DNA of 63,364 nt, from contig NZ_SBFF01000016.1 of NCBI RefSeq assembly GCF_004151485.1, positions 1 to 63,364 of the forward strand, given 5' to 3'. The position numbers and the translations under genes are program-made. Below are positions 1 to 9,763 of this stretch, in pieces; within the stretch, counting starts at the first letter, position 1, and each line of letters begins with the position of its first letter. Below the pieces are notes generated by a model. That model was not told where the DNA came from and searched no databases. It worked only from the letters and a program-made list of their open reading frames with translations. The DNA is from Sphingosinicella sp. CPCC 101087. GTDB lineage: Bacteria; Pseudomonadota; Alphaproteobacteria; Sphingomonadales; Sphingomonadaceae.

Positions 1-1235
1 GTGGACTTGCCCCATCCGATGTAACTGTGCGGCGCGATCGTCTTCCAGAAGGGCGAGAGCTGGTCGCGCGGGCTTCCGGCGTCGTGCGTGATGATCGTGT
101 CCGCGACGTCGACGGTCTTCTGGAGGTCCCAGAGGACACGATAGGGGCTGAGCGGGCTCGCGTCGGAGGTAAGCTTCGGCAGCCAGCGGGCGAGCCATTC
201 CGACTCCACCGACCTGATCTCGGCCGCAATGTCCGAAGGATCACGCGCGGCTCCGCCCAGCCGAGCGCTGCAGGCTTCGATCAGCGCACGCAGCGTCAGC
301 TTGGCGTCGCCGATGAGGGCGTGCCGCACGGGCACATATTTGTTGATGTCGGAGGGATCGAGCGTTGCGTGAATGACCGTCTTGCCCTTGGGCATGGCGA
401 CTCCGAACGCGGTTTCGGTCAAGCTGCAGCCGGCGCCGAGAATCACGTCCGCCTCGTCCAGGAAATGGCGCACCGTCCTCGGCATCGCCGCGCCGCCCGA
501 GCCGAGGGCGAGCGGATGCGTCTCGTCGAACGCGCTCTTCCCCGGGAGGCTCGTGCAGACCGGCGCGGCGAGCAGCTCGGCCAGCTCTTTCAGCTCGTCA
601 TAGGCGGCGGACCAGTGGATGCCCTGGCCGGCATATATGACGGGCCGCTTGGCCGTGACCAAAGCTTCCGCGGCCTTGCCGATCGATTCGCCGTCCGGCG
701 CGAAACGGCTGCGCACGACCGGCTCGTAATCCAGCGGCCCTTCGAATGCCGGGCCGTGGGTCACGTCGGACGGCAGCTCGACGACGACCGGGCGAGGTCG
801 CCCGTTGCGCAGAGCCGTGAAAGCGCGGCGGAAGACGCTGGGGATCTCGGACGCGGCGGTCAGCGGCTCGGCATGTTTGGCAACATGGCCCATAACGGCG
901 GTCGAGTTGAAGTTTCCCGGCACATGGGCGCTGCGGGTCGGAAACCCGCCGGGCAGGACCAGTACGGGCACCGACTCCGCATAGGCCTGAGCGACTCCGC
1001 CGACCGCATTCTCGGCGCCGGGGCCATATTGCATCGCGAAGACGCCCATCTGCTCGCCGCGAGTCATGCGCGACAGCGCATCCGCCATATGCAGGCCGGT
1101 ACGCTCCTGCCGGACGATGATGGTGCGGATGCCGGCGGCGGCCGCCGCCTCGATCACCGCATTGCGCGGATAGGCGAACAAGGTCTCGACGCCCTCGCGC
1201 TTCAGGACTTCGACGATCGCTTCAGCGGATTTCAC
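1..1235 (-). CDS. Thiamine-diphosphate-dependent enzyme, acetolactate-synthase-like (3' part outside window)
   Basis: The gene runs off the left edge; about 411 N-terminal residues are visible. They start at a GTG (1235-1233) preceded by GAAAGGG and read VKSAEAIVEVLKREGVETLF, the usual opening of the ThDP N-terminal (PYR) domain. The catalytic glutamate lies in IIVRQERTGLHMADALSR and the central domain follows (roughly residues 180-310). The C-terminal GDG...NN ThDP site would be outside the window. ThDP enzymes of this family decarboxylate or ligate 2-oxo acids; the substrate cannot be read here. The start overlaps the end of the acyl-CoA dehydrogenase gene by 14 nt, so the two are translationally coupled and presumably act in one pathway. 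Acetolactate synthase itself is unlikely given the catabolic setting, but this is inference. Confidence 0.85.
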   Translation of the reverse strand, partial: MKSAEAIVEVLKREGVETLFAYPRNAVIEAAAAAGIRTIIVRQERTGLHMADALSRMTRGEQMGVFAMQYGPGAENAVGGVAQAYAESVPVLVLPGGFPTRSAHVPGNFNSTAVMGHVAKHAEPLTAASEIPSVFRRAFTALRNGRPRPVVVELPSDVTHGPAFEGPLDYEPVVRSRFAPDGESIGKAAEALVTAKRPVIYAGQGIHWSAAYDELKELAELLAAPVCTSLPGKSAFDETHPLALGSGGAAMPRTVRHFLDEADVILGAGCSLTETAFGVAMPKGKTVIHATLDPSDINKYVPVRHALIGDAKLTLRALIEACSARLGGAARDPSDIAAEIRSVESEWLARWLPKLTSDASPLSPYRVLWDLQKTVDVADTIITHDAGSPRDQLSPFWKTIAPHSYIGWGKS

Positions 1236-3549
1236 GGGTGTTGACCCTTTCGTTCGTGCCGTTCGCCTGGAGACGCGACAATGAGGCGAAGCGCTGCAGG
1301 TGATCGTCGCCGTCGCCGAACGCCCGTTCGAACAGGCCGAGCCGCGCGAAGTAATGGGAGGCGGGATATTCCTGGGCAAGCCCCATCCCCCCATGGAGCT
1401 GGACGCACTGCTGGCCGACGAGGCGCGCGGATTCCCCTAGCTTGACCTTGGCGGCCGAAACCGCACGGGCCCGCGCCGTCGCGTCCGCACCGCGGCAGGC
1501 CTCAAGCGCGGCATGGGTGATCGGCGCGGCCAGTTCCTCGGCTATGGCCATGTCCACCAGCCGGTGCTGCAGCACCTGGAAGCTGTCGAGCGTGCGGCCG
1601 AATTGGCGGCGGGTCGCGGCATGTTCGCGCGTCAGGCGATTGGCTGCGCGGATCGCGCCCAGCGCGTCCGCGCAGGCGAGCGCCGTCGCCTCATCGAGGG
1701 CAAGATCGAGGGTGGCCTCGGTGCCATCAAGGCGGGCTTCGGCCGGCAGTACGAGACCGGAAAGATCGAGGTCCGCAGCCCCGGTCCAATCGAAGCAGCG
1801 ATACGACCGGCGAGCGACCTTTTCGGCCGGCGCGAGGAAAAGCCCGATCTCGCCTTCGGCGCGGGCCGATATGATGAAGACATTGGCGGCATCACCCCCG
1901 GCGACTGCGCTCTTGCGGCCAGCGAGGCGCCACTTCGAACCGTCTCGCCGCGCCTCCGCCAGGACCGGAGCGCTCAGGCGTCCGGCCCCTTCATGATGGG
2001 CAAGCGCCGCCTTGGCCGAGCCGGCGGCGAGCGCAGGCAGCCAGGCGGCCTGCTGATCCTGCGTGCCCGCCGCAGCGAGCAGCCGCGCGGCCACGATCGT
2101 GGCCAAATACGGCTCCAGCGCCAGGGCGCCGCCAAGAAGCTCCGCCGCCATGGCGATCTCGGTCAGCCCGCCCGGCATGCCGCCATGTTGCTCGGGCAAT
2201 CCCAAGGAAAGCAGCCCCAGCTCGCCATAAGCGGCCCAGGCCCTCTCCGAATGGCCCGACGGCGAGTGGAAGGCATCGCGCCGCTGGTCGAAGGCGTAAT
2301 GTCGCGAAAGGACCGTTTCGAGCGATCGGCGGAGCAGGGCCAGGACTTCCGCGGCTTCGTCGGCGGCGGTCGGGGCGGGGGCGATGCCGTTCAAAGCTCC
2401 CATTCCGAGCGTCTTGGCGATGATGTTGCGCTGGATTTCGTTGGAGCCGCCATAGATGGTCACCACGCGGGCATCGAAATGACCCTTGAACAGCCGGTCG
2501 GCCCAGGGCCGATCGGGGTCATGAGCGCCCGGTCCATAGGGAGCCGCGCGTCGCCCCGCTGCCTCGACGAGCAGCTCTGCCAGACGCTGCTGCAATTCCG
2601 ATCCCTTGATCTTCAGCATGTTCGCTTCGATTCCCGGCTCCGCGCCCGCGCGGGCGCGGTCCAGCATCGAGAGCGCCATTGCCTCCAGCGCCGCGAGATC
2701 GATCTCCGCAGCGGCGACCTTCGCGGCAAATGAAGGTGCATCGTTCAGCCCCTCCGCCGCGGCCACTCGCTTCAGCCTGGCGAGCTGCCGCCTGTTGAGC
2801 CCGATGCGCGCGATCGTCAGGCGTTCGTTGCCGAGCACCACTCGCGAGTAGGTCCAGCCCTTGTGGGGCTCGCCCACCAGATTTTCGGCGGGCACGCGCA
2901 CATTTTCGAAGAACACTTCGTTGGTGGAGCGCTCGCCGTTCAACAGAATGATCGGTCGGATGTCGATGCCGGCTGTGCTGAGGTCGATGAGCAGCATCGA
3001 AATGCCCAATTGCGGCTTCGGCGCGGACGGATCGGTGCGGACCAGCGCGAACATCATGTTCGCCTCGTGCGCCATGGTGGTCCACATCTTTTGCCCGTTC
3101 ACCACCCAATGGTCGTCGATGAACTCGGCGCGCGTCTTGAGCGAAGCGAGATCGGAGCCGGAGCCCGGCTCCGAATAGCCCTGGCACCAGAAGTCCTCGC
3201 CGGAGAGGATCCGGGGCAGATAGCGGCGCTTCTGATCCTCGGTGCCGTAGCGGATGAGGGTCGGCGCCAGCATCTTCAGTCCGAAGGCGCTCAAGTCGGG
3301 CGCACCCTCCTCGGCGAGAGTCTCGGAAAATATGTAGGTCTGAACCGTGCTCCATCCGGTACCGCCATGTTCGACCGGCCAATGCGGCGCCGCCCATCCC
3401 CGCCGATACAAAGCGGCATGCCAGGCGCGGCGTTCCTCCGAGGTGACCCGCTCCCCGGCGACGACCTTGTTGCGGACCGACTCGGGGCACTCGGCGCGGA
3501 CGAACGCGCGCACTTCTTCCGCGAACGCCTGTTCTTCATCGGTCTGCAT
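1222..3549 (-). CDS. Two-headed (fused) acyl-CoA dehydrogenase
   Basis: A 775-residue flavoprotein made of two acyl-CoA dehydrogenase units in one chain. Unit 1 covers about residues 1-385, with YSEPGSGSDLAS near 125-136 and IYGGSNEIQ near 365-373. Unit 2 covers about 400-775, with GELGLLSLGLPEQHGG and RTLDSFQVLQHRLVDMA. A normal subunit is about 380 residues. The unit-1 motif YGGSNE replaces the YEG-type motif that carries the catalytic Glu in MCAD-like enzymes. Fused or alpha-beta acyl-CoA dehydrogenases are known for bulky substrates, for example FadE34 in mycobacterial sterol side-chain catabolism. ATG at 3549 is chosen because GGGAGACGAG precedes it; the frame stays open far upstream but only antisense to the SDR gene. 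An operator shared with the MarR/feruloyl-CoA-lyase operon lies about 70 nt upstream, which suggests an aryl-propanoyl-CoA substrate (inference). Confidence 0.92.
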   Translation of the reverse strand: MQTDEEQAFAEEVRAFVRAECPESVRNKVVAGERVTSEERRAWHAALYRRGWAAPHWPVEHGGTGWSTVQTYIFSETLAEEGAPDLSAFGLKMLAPTLIRYGTEDQKRRYLPRILSGEDFWCQGYSEPGSGSDLASLKTRAEFIDDHWVVNGQKMWTTMAHEANMMFALVRTDPSAPKPQLGISMLLIDLSTAGIDIRPIILLNGERSTNEVFFENVRVPAENLVGEPHKGWTYSRVVLGNERLTIARIGLNRRQLARLKRVAAAEGLNDAPSFAAKVAAAEIDLAALEAMALSMLDRARAGAEPGIEANMLKIKGSELQQRLAELLVEAAGRRAAPYGPGAHDPDRPWADRLFKGHFDARVVTIYGGSNEIQRNIIAKTLGMGALNGIAPAPTAADEAAEVLALLRRSLETVLSRHYAFDQRRDAFHSPSGHSERAWAAYGELGLLSLGLPEQHGGMPGGLTEIAMAAELLGGALALEPYLATIVAARLLAAAGTQDQQAAWLPALAAGSAKAALAHHEGAGRLSAPVLAEARRDGSKWRLAGRKSAVAGGDAANVFIISARAEGEIGLFLAPAEKVARRSYRCFDWTGAADLDLSGLVLPAEARLDGTEATLDLALDEATALACADALGAIRAANRLTREHAATRRQFGRTLDSFQVLQHRLVDMAIAEELAAPITHAALEACRGADATARARAVSAAKVKLGESARLVGQQCVQLHGGMGLAQEYPASHYFARLGLFERAFGDGDDHLQRFASLSRLQANGTNERVNTREIR

Positions 3550-3618
3550 CTCGTCTCCCAGCCGGCCGCTTGCCAAACAGGGCCCGGTGGCGACCGCCGC
3601 AGCGTCGCCGTCAGACCC

Positions 3619-3652
3619 ATCGCAAGTCGCTTTATATAAACCGCCTAGCGAA
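3619..3652. promoter_or_regulatory. Operator A, copy 1 (MarR-type, between the divergent acyl-CoA dehydrogenase and SDR genes)
   Basis: Symmetric site ATCGCAAG-N4-TTTATATAAA-N4-CTAGCGAA, centred at 3635.5. The same architecture with the same central decamer occurs at 29750-29783 directly upstream of the MarR gene. It sits between the divergent starts at 3549 and 3757, so it could control both. The sequence match is observed; the binding protein is inferred. Confidence 0.6.
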
Positions 3653-3756
3653 ACATAGTTGTCATTAGCACCGATTCGCGCAACAATGGATCCGCAGCCT
3701 TCACCTTCAAGCCCAGCATAGGGCAACCGGTACGAGGGCTCGGGAGAGGCGCTGTC

Positions 3757-4485
3757 GTGAACTACATCGCTGACAAGGTTGTCGTGGTGACTGGCGCAAG
3801 CTCGGGCATCGGTGCGGCCGTGGCCGTCGAGTTCGCGGCGGCGGGGGCAAAGCTCGTGCTCGGCGCGCGGCGCAAGGACAGGCTCGACAGCCTCGCCGCG
3901 GAGATCGAGACCAAGGGCGCCGCCGTCGCCACTGTGGCCTGCGACGTCCGACGAGAGGCCGACGTTCTTTCCCTGTTCGCCGCCGGCCTGGATCGCTTCG
4001 GGCGCATCGACATTCTGATCAACAATGCGGGGGTGGCCGATCACACGCCGACCGCAGATCTTTCGCTGGAGCGCTGGTCGGAGGTGCTCGACACGAACCT
4101 TACCGGCGCCTTTCTCTGCGCGCGTGAGGCCTTCCGCATCATGAAGGCCCAAGGGGCGGGGCGGATCATTCATATCGGCAGCCTTTCGGCGCAGGTGCCG
4201 CGGCCCGACACGATCGCTTATGCGGCAAGCAAGTTCGGGCTTGCCGGCCTCAACCATTCGCTGGCGATCGATGGCCGAGCACACGGCATCGCATCGTCGA
4301 TCTTTCATCCGGGCGTGGTCGGGACGGAGCTCGTCCGGTCGAGCGGCGCGCGTGATCCAAGCACGGTGATCGGCTCCGACGTCGCGGCCCGCGCAGTGCT
4401 GGCGATGGCGGATTTGCCGGATCATGTGAATGTCGTCGAGAGCACGATCCTGCCGCTGACCATGCCCTTTCTCGGGCGAGGTTAG
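3757..4485 (+). CDS. Short-chain dehydrogenase/reductase (SDR)
   Basis: A 242-residue classical SDR. It has the TGASSGIG dinucleotide-binding loop near residue 12, NNAG near residue 90, a catalytic Ser in HIGSLSAQ and YAASK as the catalytic pair. Such proteins are cytosolic NAD(P)H-dependent oxidoreductases of alcohols or ketones. Start is GTG 3757 behind GGGAGAGG. The gene is divergent from the fused acyl-CoA dehydrogenase and shares operator A with it, and the TonB-dependent receptor follows 108 nt downstream. The substrate is not determinable; in this setting a benzylic or side-chain alcohol/ketone of an aromatic compound is plausible. Confidence 0.93.
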   Translation: MNYIADKVVVVTGASSGIGAAVAVEFAAAGAKLVLGARRKDRLDSLAAEIETKGAAVATVACDVRREADVLSLFAAGLDRFGRIDILINNAGVADHTPTADLSLERWSEVLDTNLTGAFLCAREAFRIMKAQGAGRIIHIGSLSAQVPRPDTIAYAASKFGLAGLNHSLAIDGRAHGIASSIFHPGVVGTELVRSSGARDPSTVIGSDVAARAVLAMADLPDHVNVVESTILPLTMPFLGRG

Positions 4486-4593
4486 AAGCTGGGTCATACA
4501 ATAATATGGTCGTACGTCCGTCTCCAAGTTCATCGTACGGCAGTCATAAATGACCTGGGCTCGATGAGCTCCAGGCGTCACGGGGAGAGGAAA

Positions 4594-7521
4594 ATGAACC
4601 GTCGCTCTTGGTTGCTTGGATCGGTCGCCGTCGGCGCGACCTTGTCCCTGACAGTGCCCGCTTCCGCGCAGGACACCACCAACCCCGAGCCAGCTACGCC
4701 ATCTCCGGCCGAAGGGGAGGCGCCAGTTGGCAACGAGACGATCGTCATCACCGGATCGCGCGTCGCCCGCGACGGTTTCCAGGCGCCGACGCCGACCACG
4801 GTCCTCACTTCCGAGGCGCTCGACAATCGCGGCCTCGCCAATGTCGGTGACTTCCTCAACGAGATTCCGTCGTTTCGCCCCAGCGTGTCGAACCAGACGA
4901 ATACGCAGTCGTCGAACCTGTCCGGCGGTACCTTCGCGGACCTTCGCGGTCTGGGCAATATCAGGACGCTCGTGCTGGTGGATGGCCGCCGGCACGTCCC
5001 GACTGCGGCCACCGGTCAGGTCGACCTCAACCTTATTCCCACGATCCTGATCGACCGGGTCGACGTCGTCACGGGCGGCGCGTCGGCCGCATACGGCTCA
5101 GACGCGGTTTCGGGCGTCGTCAACGTCATCATCAACAATCGGCTACAGGGCTTTCGAGGCGATCTTTCGCTGGGTATTGCGGAGGAAGGCGACAATTTCG
5201 AGCGTCGTGTGAGCCTGGCCTGGGGTACCGACTTCGCGGACGGCCGCGGCCACTTCGTGATAGGGGGCGACTACGTCCGCTCCGAGGGCGTGGACAGCTG
5301 GGAGGATCGCGACTGGAGTCGCCGCTATGAGGAGGTGGTCACTTTCTCGAACAATCGTCCGGCGGGAACGCCGTCGCGCGCCTATTTTGGTGGCGTCCGG
5401 TTCATCAACTCGCTGCCCGGCGGCCTGATCGTCGGCAACAACGCCGACACCAATCCTGCAAACGGCGCCGATGTGCTGCGCGGCATCTGGTTTCCGAGCC
5501 CCGGCGTGGTCGCGAACTTCGATTATGGCGAGGAATCCGGCGGGTCCTCTTACAATTTCTCGAGCTCGGCGGGAACGCCGCCGCGGCTTGGGCACACCCT
5601 GGTCCTCCCGGTGGACCGCCATGTCGCAATGGCGCATCTCGACTATGAGATCAGCGACGCCGTCACTTTCTTCGCGGAGGGAACATACGGCCGCTCGGGT
5701 TCCAACTATTCGGGGCCGATCCCGCGCGACACGGCGACGGCGGGTCCCCGCGCGATCACCATCCGCCGCGACAATGCGTTCCTCCCGGCGGAAGTCGCCG
5801 ACATCATGGATGCGAACGGAATCACCTCGTTTGCGATGGGGCGCGCAAACGCGGACTATTCGTCCGTGCGCATCGTCAACTTCAATACGACCTACCGCAT
5901 CGCGGGCGGTCTGAGTGGGGATCTCGGCGGCGGCTGGGGCTGGGACGGTTATGTCCAATATGGCGAGAACCGGACGGACTGGCAGATCCGCAACATGCGC
6001 ATCCAGCGGAACTGGGGCTTCGCTTACGACGCGATCCGATTGCCGAACGGGCAGATCGTCTGTCGCAGCGAAGCCGCCCGCGCCGAGGGCTGCGTTCCGC
6101 TCAACCTATTCGGCAACGGCGCAATGTCGCCGGAAGCGATCGACTATGTGAACGGAACCCAGTTCCATGAGGTGACGCTCACCCAACTGGTAGCCGCTGC
6201 CAATATCCGCGGCGAGCCTTTCTCGACCTGGGCCGGCCCGGTCTCGGTCGCGGCGGGCGTCGAGTATCGGCGCGACACGGCGGAGGCCATCTCCGATTCG
6301 ATTGCCGAGGCCGGCGGGTACAATTTTTCCAATCCCCGACCGTTTGAAGGCGCGTTCGACACCAAGGACGCCTATGTCGAAGCGGTGGTGCCTCTGGCCC
6401 GGGAGGTGCCCTTCCTGCACTCGCTCGAGCTCAATGGCGCGATCCGTTACACCGATTACAGTTCGTCGGGGGGCGTGACGACGTGGAAGATCGGCGGTTC
6501 CTGGGAACCCATCCCGGACCTGCGCTTCCGTGCCGTACGCTCTCGAGACATTCGCGCGCCGAACAGCTCGGAGCTGTTCTCCGAGAGCTCGACCCAATCG
6601 ACCCTGCGCAATCCGTTCAGCGGCGCTTCGCGCTCGTACACGGTCATATTTGAGCCCAGCTCGACCCTGGCTCCCGAACGGGCCGACACGCTATCGATCG
6701 GCGCGGTCCTCGCACCCCGATTTCTGCCGGGCTTCACGGCTTCGGTCGACTTCTATGACATCGACATCAGCGGTGCGATCGCGAGCTTCCCCGCGCAGCA
6801 GATCCTCGACAATTGCTTCGCCGAATTTCAGGCGGGCGGCCCTGGGTCGTTCTGCGACTTCGTCAGCCTGACGGGCTCCGGCACGGCCACGGAAATCAAT
6901 TCCGTCAGCGTGCAGTTGCTGAACCTTGCCTCGCTGCGCACCCGCGGCGTCGATTTCGAGGCGGCGTATCGCTTCAATGCCGGCCCCGGCCAGGTCGTCT
7001 CCCGTCTCTACGGAACCTATGTGGCCGATCTCATTTCCGACGACGGGCTGGGCATTGAGCCCACCTATGACTCGGCGGGCGTCATCCAGACCCGCGGCAG
7101 CGTGATCGACCGCGCAGGCCAGGTCGGCGGATTCACCTCCGGCCTCAATCTCGGCGCGACCAGCGTGCCGACCTGGCAGCTGAACGGCAGCGTCAGCTAC
7201 GAGACTTCGCGTTGGTCGACGACCCTGATGGCGCGCTGGATCGACGGCGGCATCGTCGATGCGACGCTCGTCCAGCCCGGCGATCCGGACTACGATCCGG
7301 CGTCCCCCATTTCGGTCCTCGACATGAACGTGAATTCCCGATTCTATCTGAACTGGTCGGGCACGATCAACGTCATCGACGAGGGACAGCGCCGCCTTCA
7401 ATTCTATTTCGTGGTGAACAATCTGCTCGATGCGGAGCCGCCGTTCCCCAACACGCAGGTCGCCGGCTTTTACGATAGGATCGGGCGCAGCTACAAAGTC
7501 GGCTTGCGCTTCGGGTTCTGA
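4594..7521 (+). CDS. TonB-dependent outer-membrane receptor
   Basis: A 975-residue outer-membrane transporter. A signal peptide (MNRRSWLLGSVAVGATLSLT..., cleavage likely after ASA near residue 24) is followed by the TonB-box/plug region typical of sphingomonads, with ETIVITGSR near residue 47. The plug domain extends to about residue 170, then a long beta-barrel follows ending in the classic aromatic C-terminus (YKVGLRFGF). ATG 4594 is chosen because GGGGAGAGG lies just upstream and the signal peptide starts there; an in-frame ATG at 4564 lacks both. Family members import bulky ligands using TonB energy. Its position between the SDR and the acyl-CoA synthetase operon suggests uptake of the aromatic substrate of the locus (inference). 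Confidence 0.95.
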   Translation: MNRRSWLLGSVAVGATLSLTVPASAQDTTNPEPATPSPAEGEAPVGNETIVITGSRVARDGFQAPTPTTVLTSEALDNRGLANVGDFLNEIPSFRPSVSNQTNTQSSNLSGGTFADLRGLGNIRTLVLVDGRRHVPTAATGQVDLNLIPTILIDRVDVVTGGASAAYGSDAVSGVVNVIINNRLQGFRGDLSLGIAEEGDNFERRVSLAWGTDFADGRGHFVIGGDYVRSEGVDSWEDRDWSRRYEEVVTFSNNRPAGTPSRAYFGGVRFINSLPGGLIVGNNADTNPANGADVLRGIWFPSPGVVANFDYGEESGGSSYNFSSSAGTPPRLGHTLVLPVDRHVAMAHLDYEISDAVTFFAEGTYGRSGSNYSGPIPRDTATAGPRAITIRRDNAFLPAEVADIMDANGITSFAMGRANADYSSVRIVNFNTTYRIAGGLSGDLGGGWGWDGYVQYGENRTDWQIRNMRIQRNWGFAYDAIRLPNGQIVCRSEAARAEGCVPLNLFGNGAMSPEAIDYVNGTQFHEVTLTQLVAAANIRGEPFSTWAGPVSVAAGVEYRRDTAEAISDSIAEAGGYNFSNPRPFEGAFDTKDAYVEAVVPLAREVPFLHSLELNGAIRYTDYSSSGGVTTWKIGGSWEPIPDLRFRAVRSRDIRAPNSSELFSESSTQSTLRNPFSGASRSYTVIFEPSSTLAPERADTLSIGAVLAPRFLPGFTASVDFYDIDISGAIASFPAQQILDNCFAEFQAGGPGSFCDFVSLTGSGTATEINSVSVQLLNLASLRTRGVDFEAAYRFNAGPGQVVSRLYGTYVADLISDDGLGIEPTYDSAGVIQTRGSVIDRAGQVGGFTSGLNLGATSVPTWQLNGSVSYETSRWSTTLMARWIDGGIVDATLVQPGDPDYDPASPISVLDMNVNSRFYLNWSGTINVIDEGQRRLQFYFVVNNLLDAEPPFPNTQVAGFYDRIGRSYKVGLRFGF

Positions 7522-7618
7522 CCTTCACGGCATCGGCGGTGCTGCGCCGTTGGTGCTTGCACCTTCTGTGGCCCGGCCATGTTCCGGGGTCGCGGTCCAT
7601 TGAGAACGGAATGTGCGA

Positions 7619-9763
7619 ATGACGGGTTCTGAAACGGGTAGGGGTGCTCCTGCGCTCAGCGGAGCCGAAGCGGTCGAGATTTTCATGCGCCCGCGCTCGA
7701 TCGCCGTGGTGGGAGTGTCCTCCAAGCCAGGGACCGCCGGCCGCACCGTCCTCGCGAACCTCGGACTCAACAGCTACGCTGGCGGCGTTCATATCGTGGG
7801 CCGCGCCGAAGGCGAGATAGACGGACGCCCCGTCAAGCAGAGTATCGACGATCTGCCGGAGGGCGTGGACCTCGCGGTGTTCACGCTGCCGGCCGCGGGC
7901 GTCAAGGAGGCGCTTCAGGCCTGCGCACGGCGCGGCGTACGCGCCGTGACGGTCTTTTCGTCAGGCTTTGCGGAAGTCGGCAACCATGCGGCGCAGAACG
8001 AGCTGGTCGCGATCGCAAACGACGCAGGGATCGCCCTGCTCGGGCCAAATTGTCTCGGCTACACGAATCTCGTCGACGGGTTGCCCATCGGCTTCGCCAA
8101 CGCCCGCAAGGTCGCGCTCGTGCCGAAGGACGGAAGGAATCCGGCCGTAGCGATGGTGTCGCAGAGCGGCGGGCTGATGGCCTATGCGAGCCTGACGCTG
8201 GCGGCTCGTGCCCTGCCCGTTTCCTATACGGTAGCCACCGGGAACGAGGCCGGCGTCGGCATGGCCGACTTCATCGACTTCTTCGCCGAAGACGCGGCAA
8301 CCAGGGTGATCGCCCTCTATCTCGAGGAGGTTCGCGACCCGAAAGGCTTTCTCGCTGCGGCAGCGCGTGCGCGTTCGGCCGGAAAGTCGTTGGTCGCCAT
8401 TCATCCGGGCCGGGGTGAGAAGGGCAAGGCCGCGGTCCAGTCGCATACGGGCGCCTTGGCCGGAGACTATGCGGCAATGCGCGTTCACCTCGAACGTGCC
8501 GGCGTCGTGCTGGTCGACACTCTCGAAGAATGGGTCGACGTCGTCGAGCTGCTCGCGCGCTATCCCGAGGCGCCGACCCAAGGGCCCGGCGTGCTCACTT
8601 TCTCAGGCGGCTTCTGCGCAATCGCGCACGACTTCTTCGAGGATCTCGGGCTCGAACTACCGCCGCTGACGGATGAGTCGGCGGCCGAGCTCGCGCCCCA
8701 GCTTCCACCCTACATACCTCCCAGGAACCCCCTCGACCTCGGTACGCAGGCCATTTGGCAGCCTGAGCTGACCGGTATCGGCACCTCGGCGCTTATCAAG
8801 GACGAAGGCGTCGGCAGCGTGCTCATCGCGATCAACAGCGGTACGGCGAAGTCGCAGGCCGTCTATGCCCCGCACTTCATCGCAGCGCTGAAGGGGCAGA
8901 AGAAGCCGGCGATACTGGGCTTCCCGGCGCCGGAGATGAACGAGGCGTTCGAGGCCTCCGTGCGGGAGAACGGCCTCATCCTCAGCCGCTCGCTCGAGCG
9001 GTCGATGCGGGCGCTGGCGCGCGTGACGCATCATGGCCGCAACCTGGAGCGTGCGGCGCGCTCGGTGTCGCATGCGTCGTTCGGCGATCTCCCGGAACTC
9101 GGCGTCGGGGCACAGCCGGAATGGCTCGGCAAGCAGCTTCTCGAAGCTATCGGCGTGCCGATCCCCCGAGGCGGCCTCGCGAAGAACCTCGCCGCAGCGC
9201 AGGAGATCGCCGGGCGAGTCGGCTATCCGGTCGCGGTGAAAGCACAGGCCGGCGCGCTCGCCCACAAGACGGAAGCGGGCGGCGTGCTGCTCGGCATCGG
9301 TGATGCGGACGCGCTCGCTGCCGCCTGGGGGACCCTTCATGACAATATTGCCAGGGCTGAGCCCGACCTCGTGCTCGACGGTGTGCTGGTCGAGCGAATG
9401 GCGCCCAGGGGACTTGAGCTGATGGTGGGGGCTAAGCGTGACGCCAGGTGGGGTCCGGTCGTATTGGTCGGGCTTGGGGGCGTCTGGGTCGAGGCATTGG
9501 GTGACGTGCGTCTGCTACCCGCCGACATGGCAGAGGCGGATATTGTCGAAGAGCTGGGTAGGCTGCGCAGCGCCAAGCTGCTCGGTGGGTTCCGCGGTTC
9601 CCCACCTCGGGACGTGGCGGCGGTCGCGCGCATCGCAAGCTTGGTAGGACGGCTCATGATGACCATTCCCCGGATCGTCGAAATCGACCTGAATCCGGTA
9701 TTCGTCCACGGTGAAGGGGAAGGGCTGACCGCCGTCGATGCGCTCGTGGTGACCGCGTCATGA
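7619..9763 (+). CDS. NDP-forming acyl-CoA synthetase (fused alpha/beta type)
   Basis: A 714-residue single-chain acyl-CoA synthetase of the NDP-forming (succinyl-CoA-synthetase-like) superfamily. The CoA-binding domain (RPRSIAVVGVSSKPG near residue 25) is followed by the succinyl-CoA-ligase-like domain with the phospho-histidine segment SHTGALAGDY near 280 and a C-terminal ATP-grasp domain (GYPVAVKAQAGALAHKTEAGG near 540, EIDLNPVFVH near 695). It would make an acyl-CoA from a carboxylic acid, ATP and CoA. As I recall, some sphingomonad hydroxycinnamoyl-CoA synthetases (FerA type) belong to this superfamily, so an aryl-propanoid acid is a fair candidate substrate. ATG 7619 is preferred; a GTG 6 nt upstream is possible. 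The stop overlaps the next start (ATGA), marking an operon with crotonase, thiolase-like and DUF35 genes. Confidence 0.9.
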   Translation: MTGSETGRGAPALSGAEAVEIFMRPRSIAVVGVSSKPGTAGRTVLANLGLNSYAGGVHIVGRAEGEIDGRPVKQSIDDLPEGVDLAVFTLPAAGVKEALQACARRGVRAVTVFSSGFAEVGNHAAQNELVAIANDAGIALLGPNCLGYTNLVDGLPIGFANARKVALVPKDGRNPAVAMVSQSGGLMAYASLTLAARALPVSYTVATGNEAGVGMADFIDFFAEDAATRVIALYLEEVRDPKGFLAAAARARSAGKSLVAIHPGRGEKGKAAVQSHTGALAGDYAAMRVHLERAGVVLVDTLEEWVDVVELLARYPEAPTQGPGVLTFSGGFCAIAHDFFEDLGLELPPLTDESAAELAPQLPPYIPPRNPLDLGTQAIWQPELTGIGTSALIKDEGVGSVLIAINSGTAKSQAVYAPHFIAALKGQKKPAILGFPAPEMNEAFEASVRENGLILSRSLERSMRALARVTHHGRNLERAARSVSHASFGDLPELGVGAQPEWLGKQLLEAIGVPIPRGGLAKNLAAAQEIAGRVGYPVAVKAQAGALAHKTEAGGVLLGIGDADALAAAWGTLHDNIARAEPDLVLDGVLVERMAPRGLELMVGAKRDARWGPVVLVGLGGVWVEALGDVRLLPADMAEADIVEELGRLRSAKLLGGFRGSPPRDVAAVARIASLVGRLMMTIPRIVEIDLNPVFVHGEGEGLTAVDALVVTAS

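Noticed and set aside
27-1244. Long plus-strand frame opposite the ThDP enzyme
   Set aside because: The minus-strand frame has clear ThDP-enzyme motifs; the plus frame is a GC-rich coding shadow without domains.
4500-4550. Repeated CGTACG and a CATA...TATG repeat between SDR and receptor genes
   Set aside because: Very short and not repeated elsewhere near related genes; likely chance.
3550-4995. Upstream extension of the acyl-CoA dehydrogenase frame on the minus strand
   Set aside because: It is antisense to the SDR and receptor genes, has no family features, and a good ribosome-binding site marks the start at 3549.
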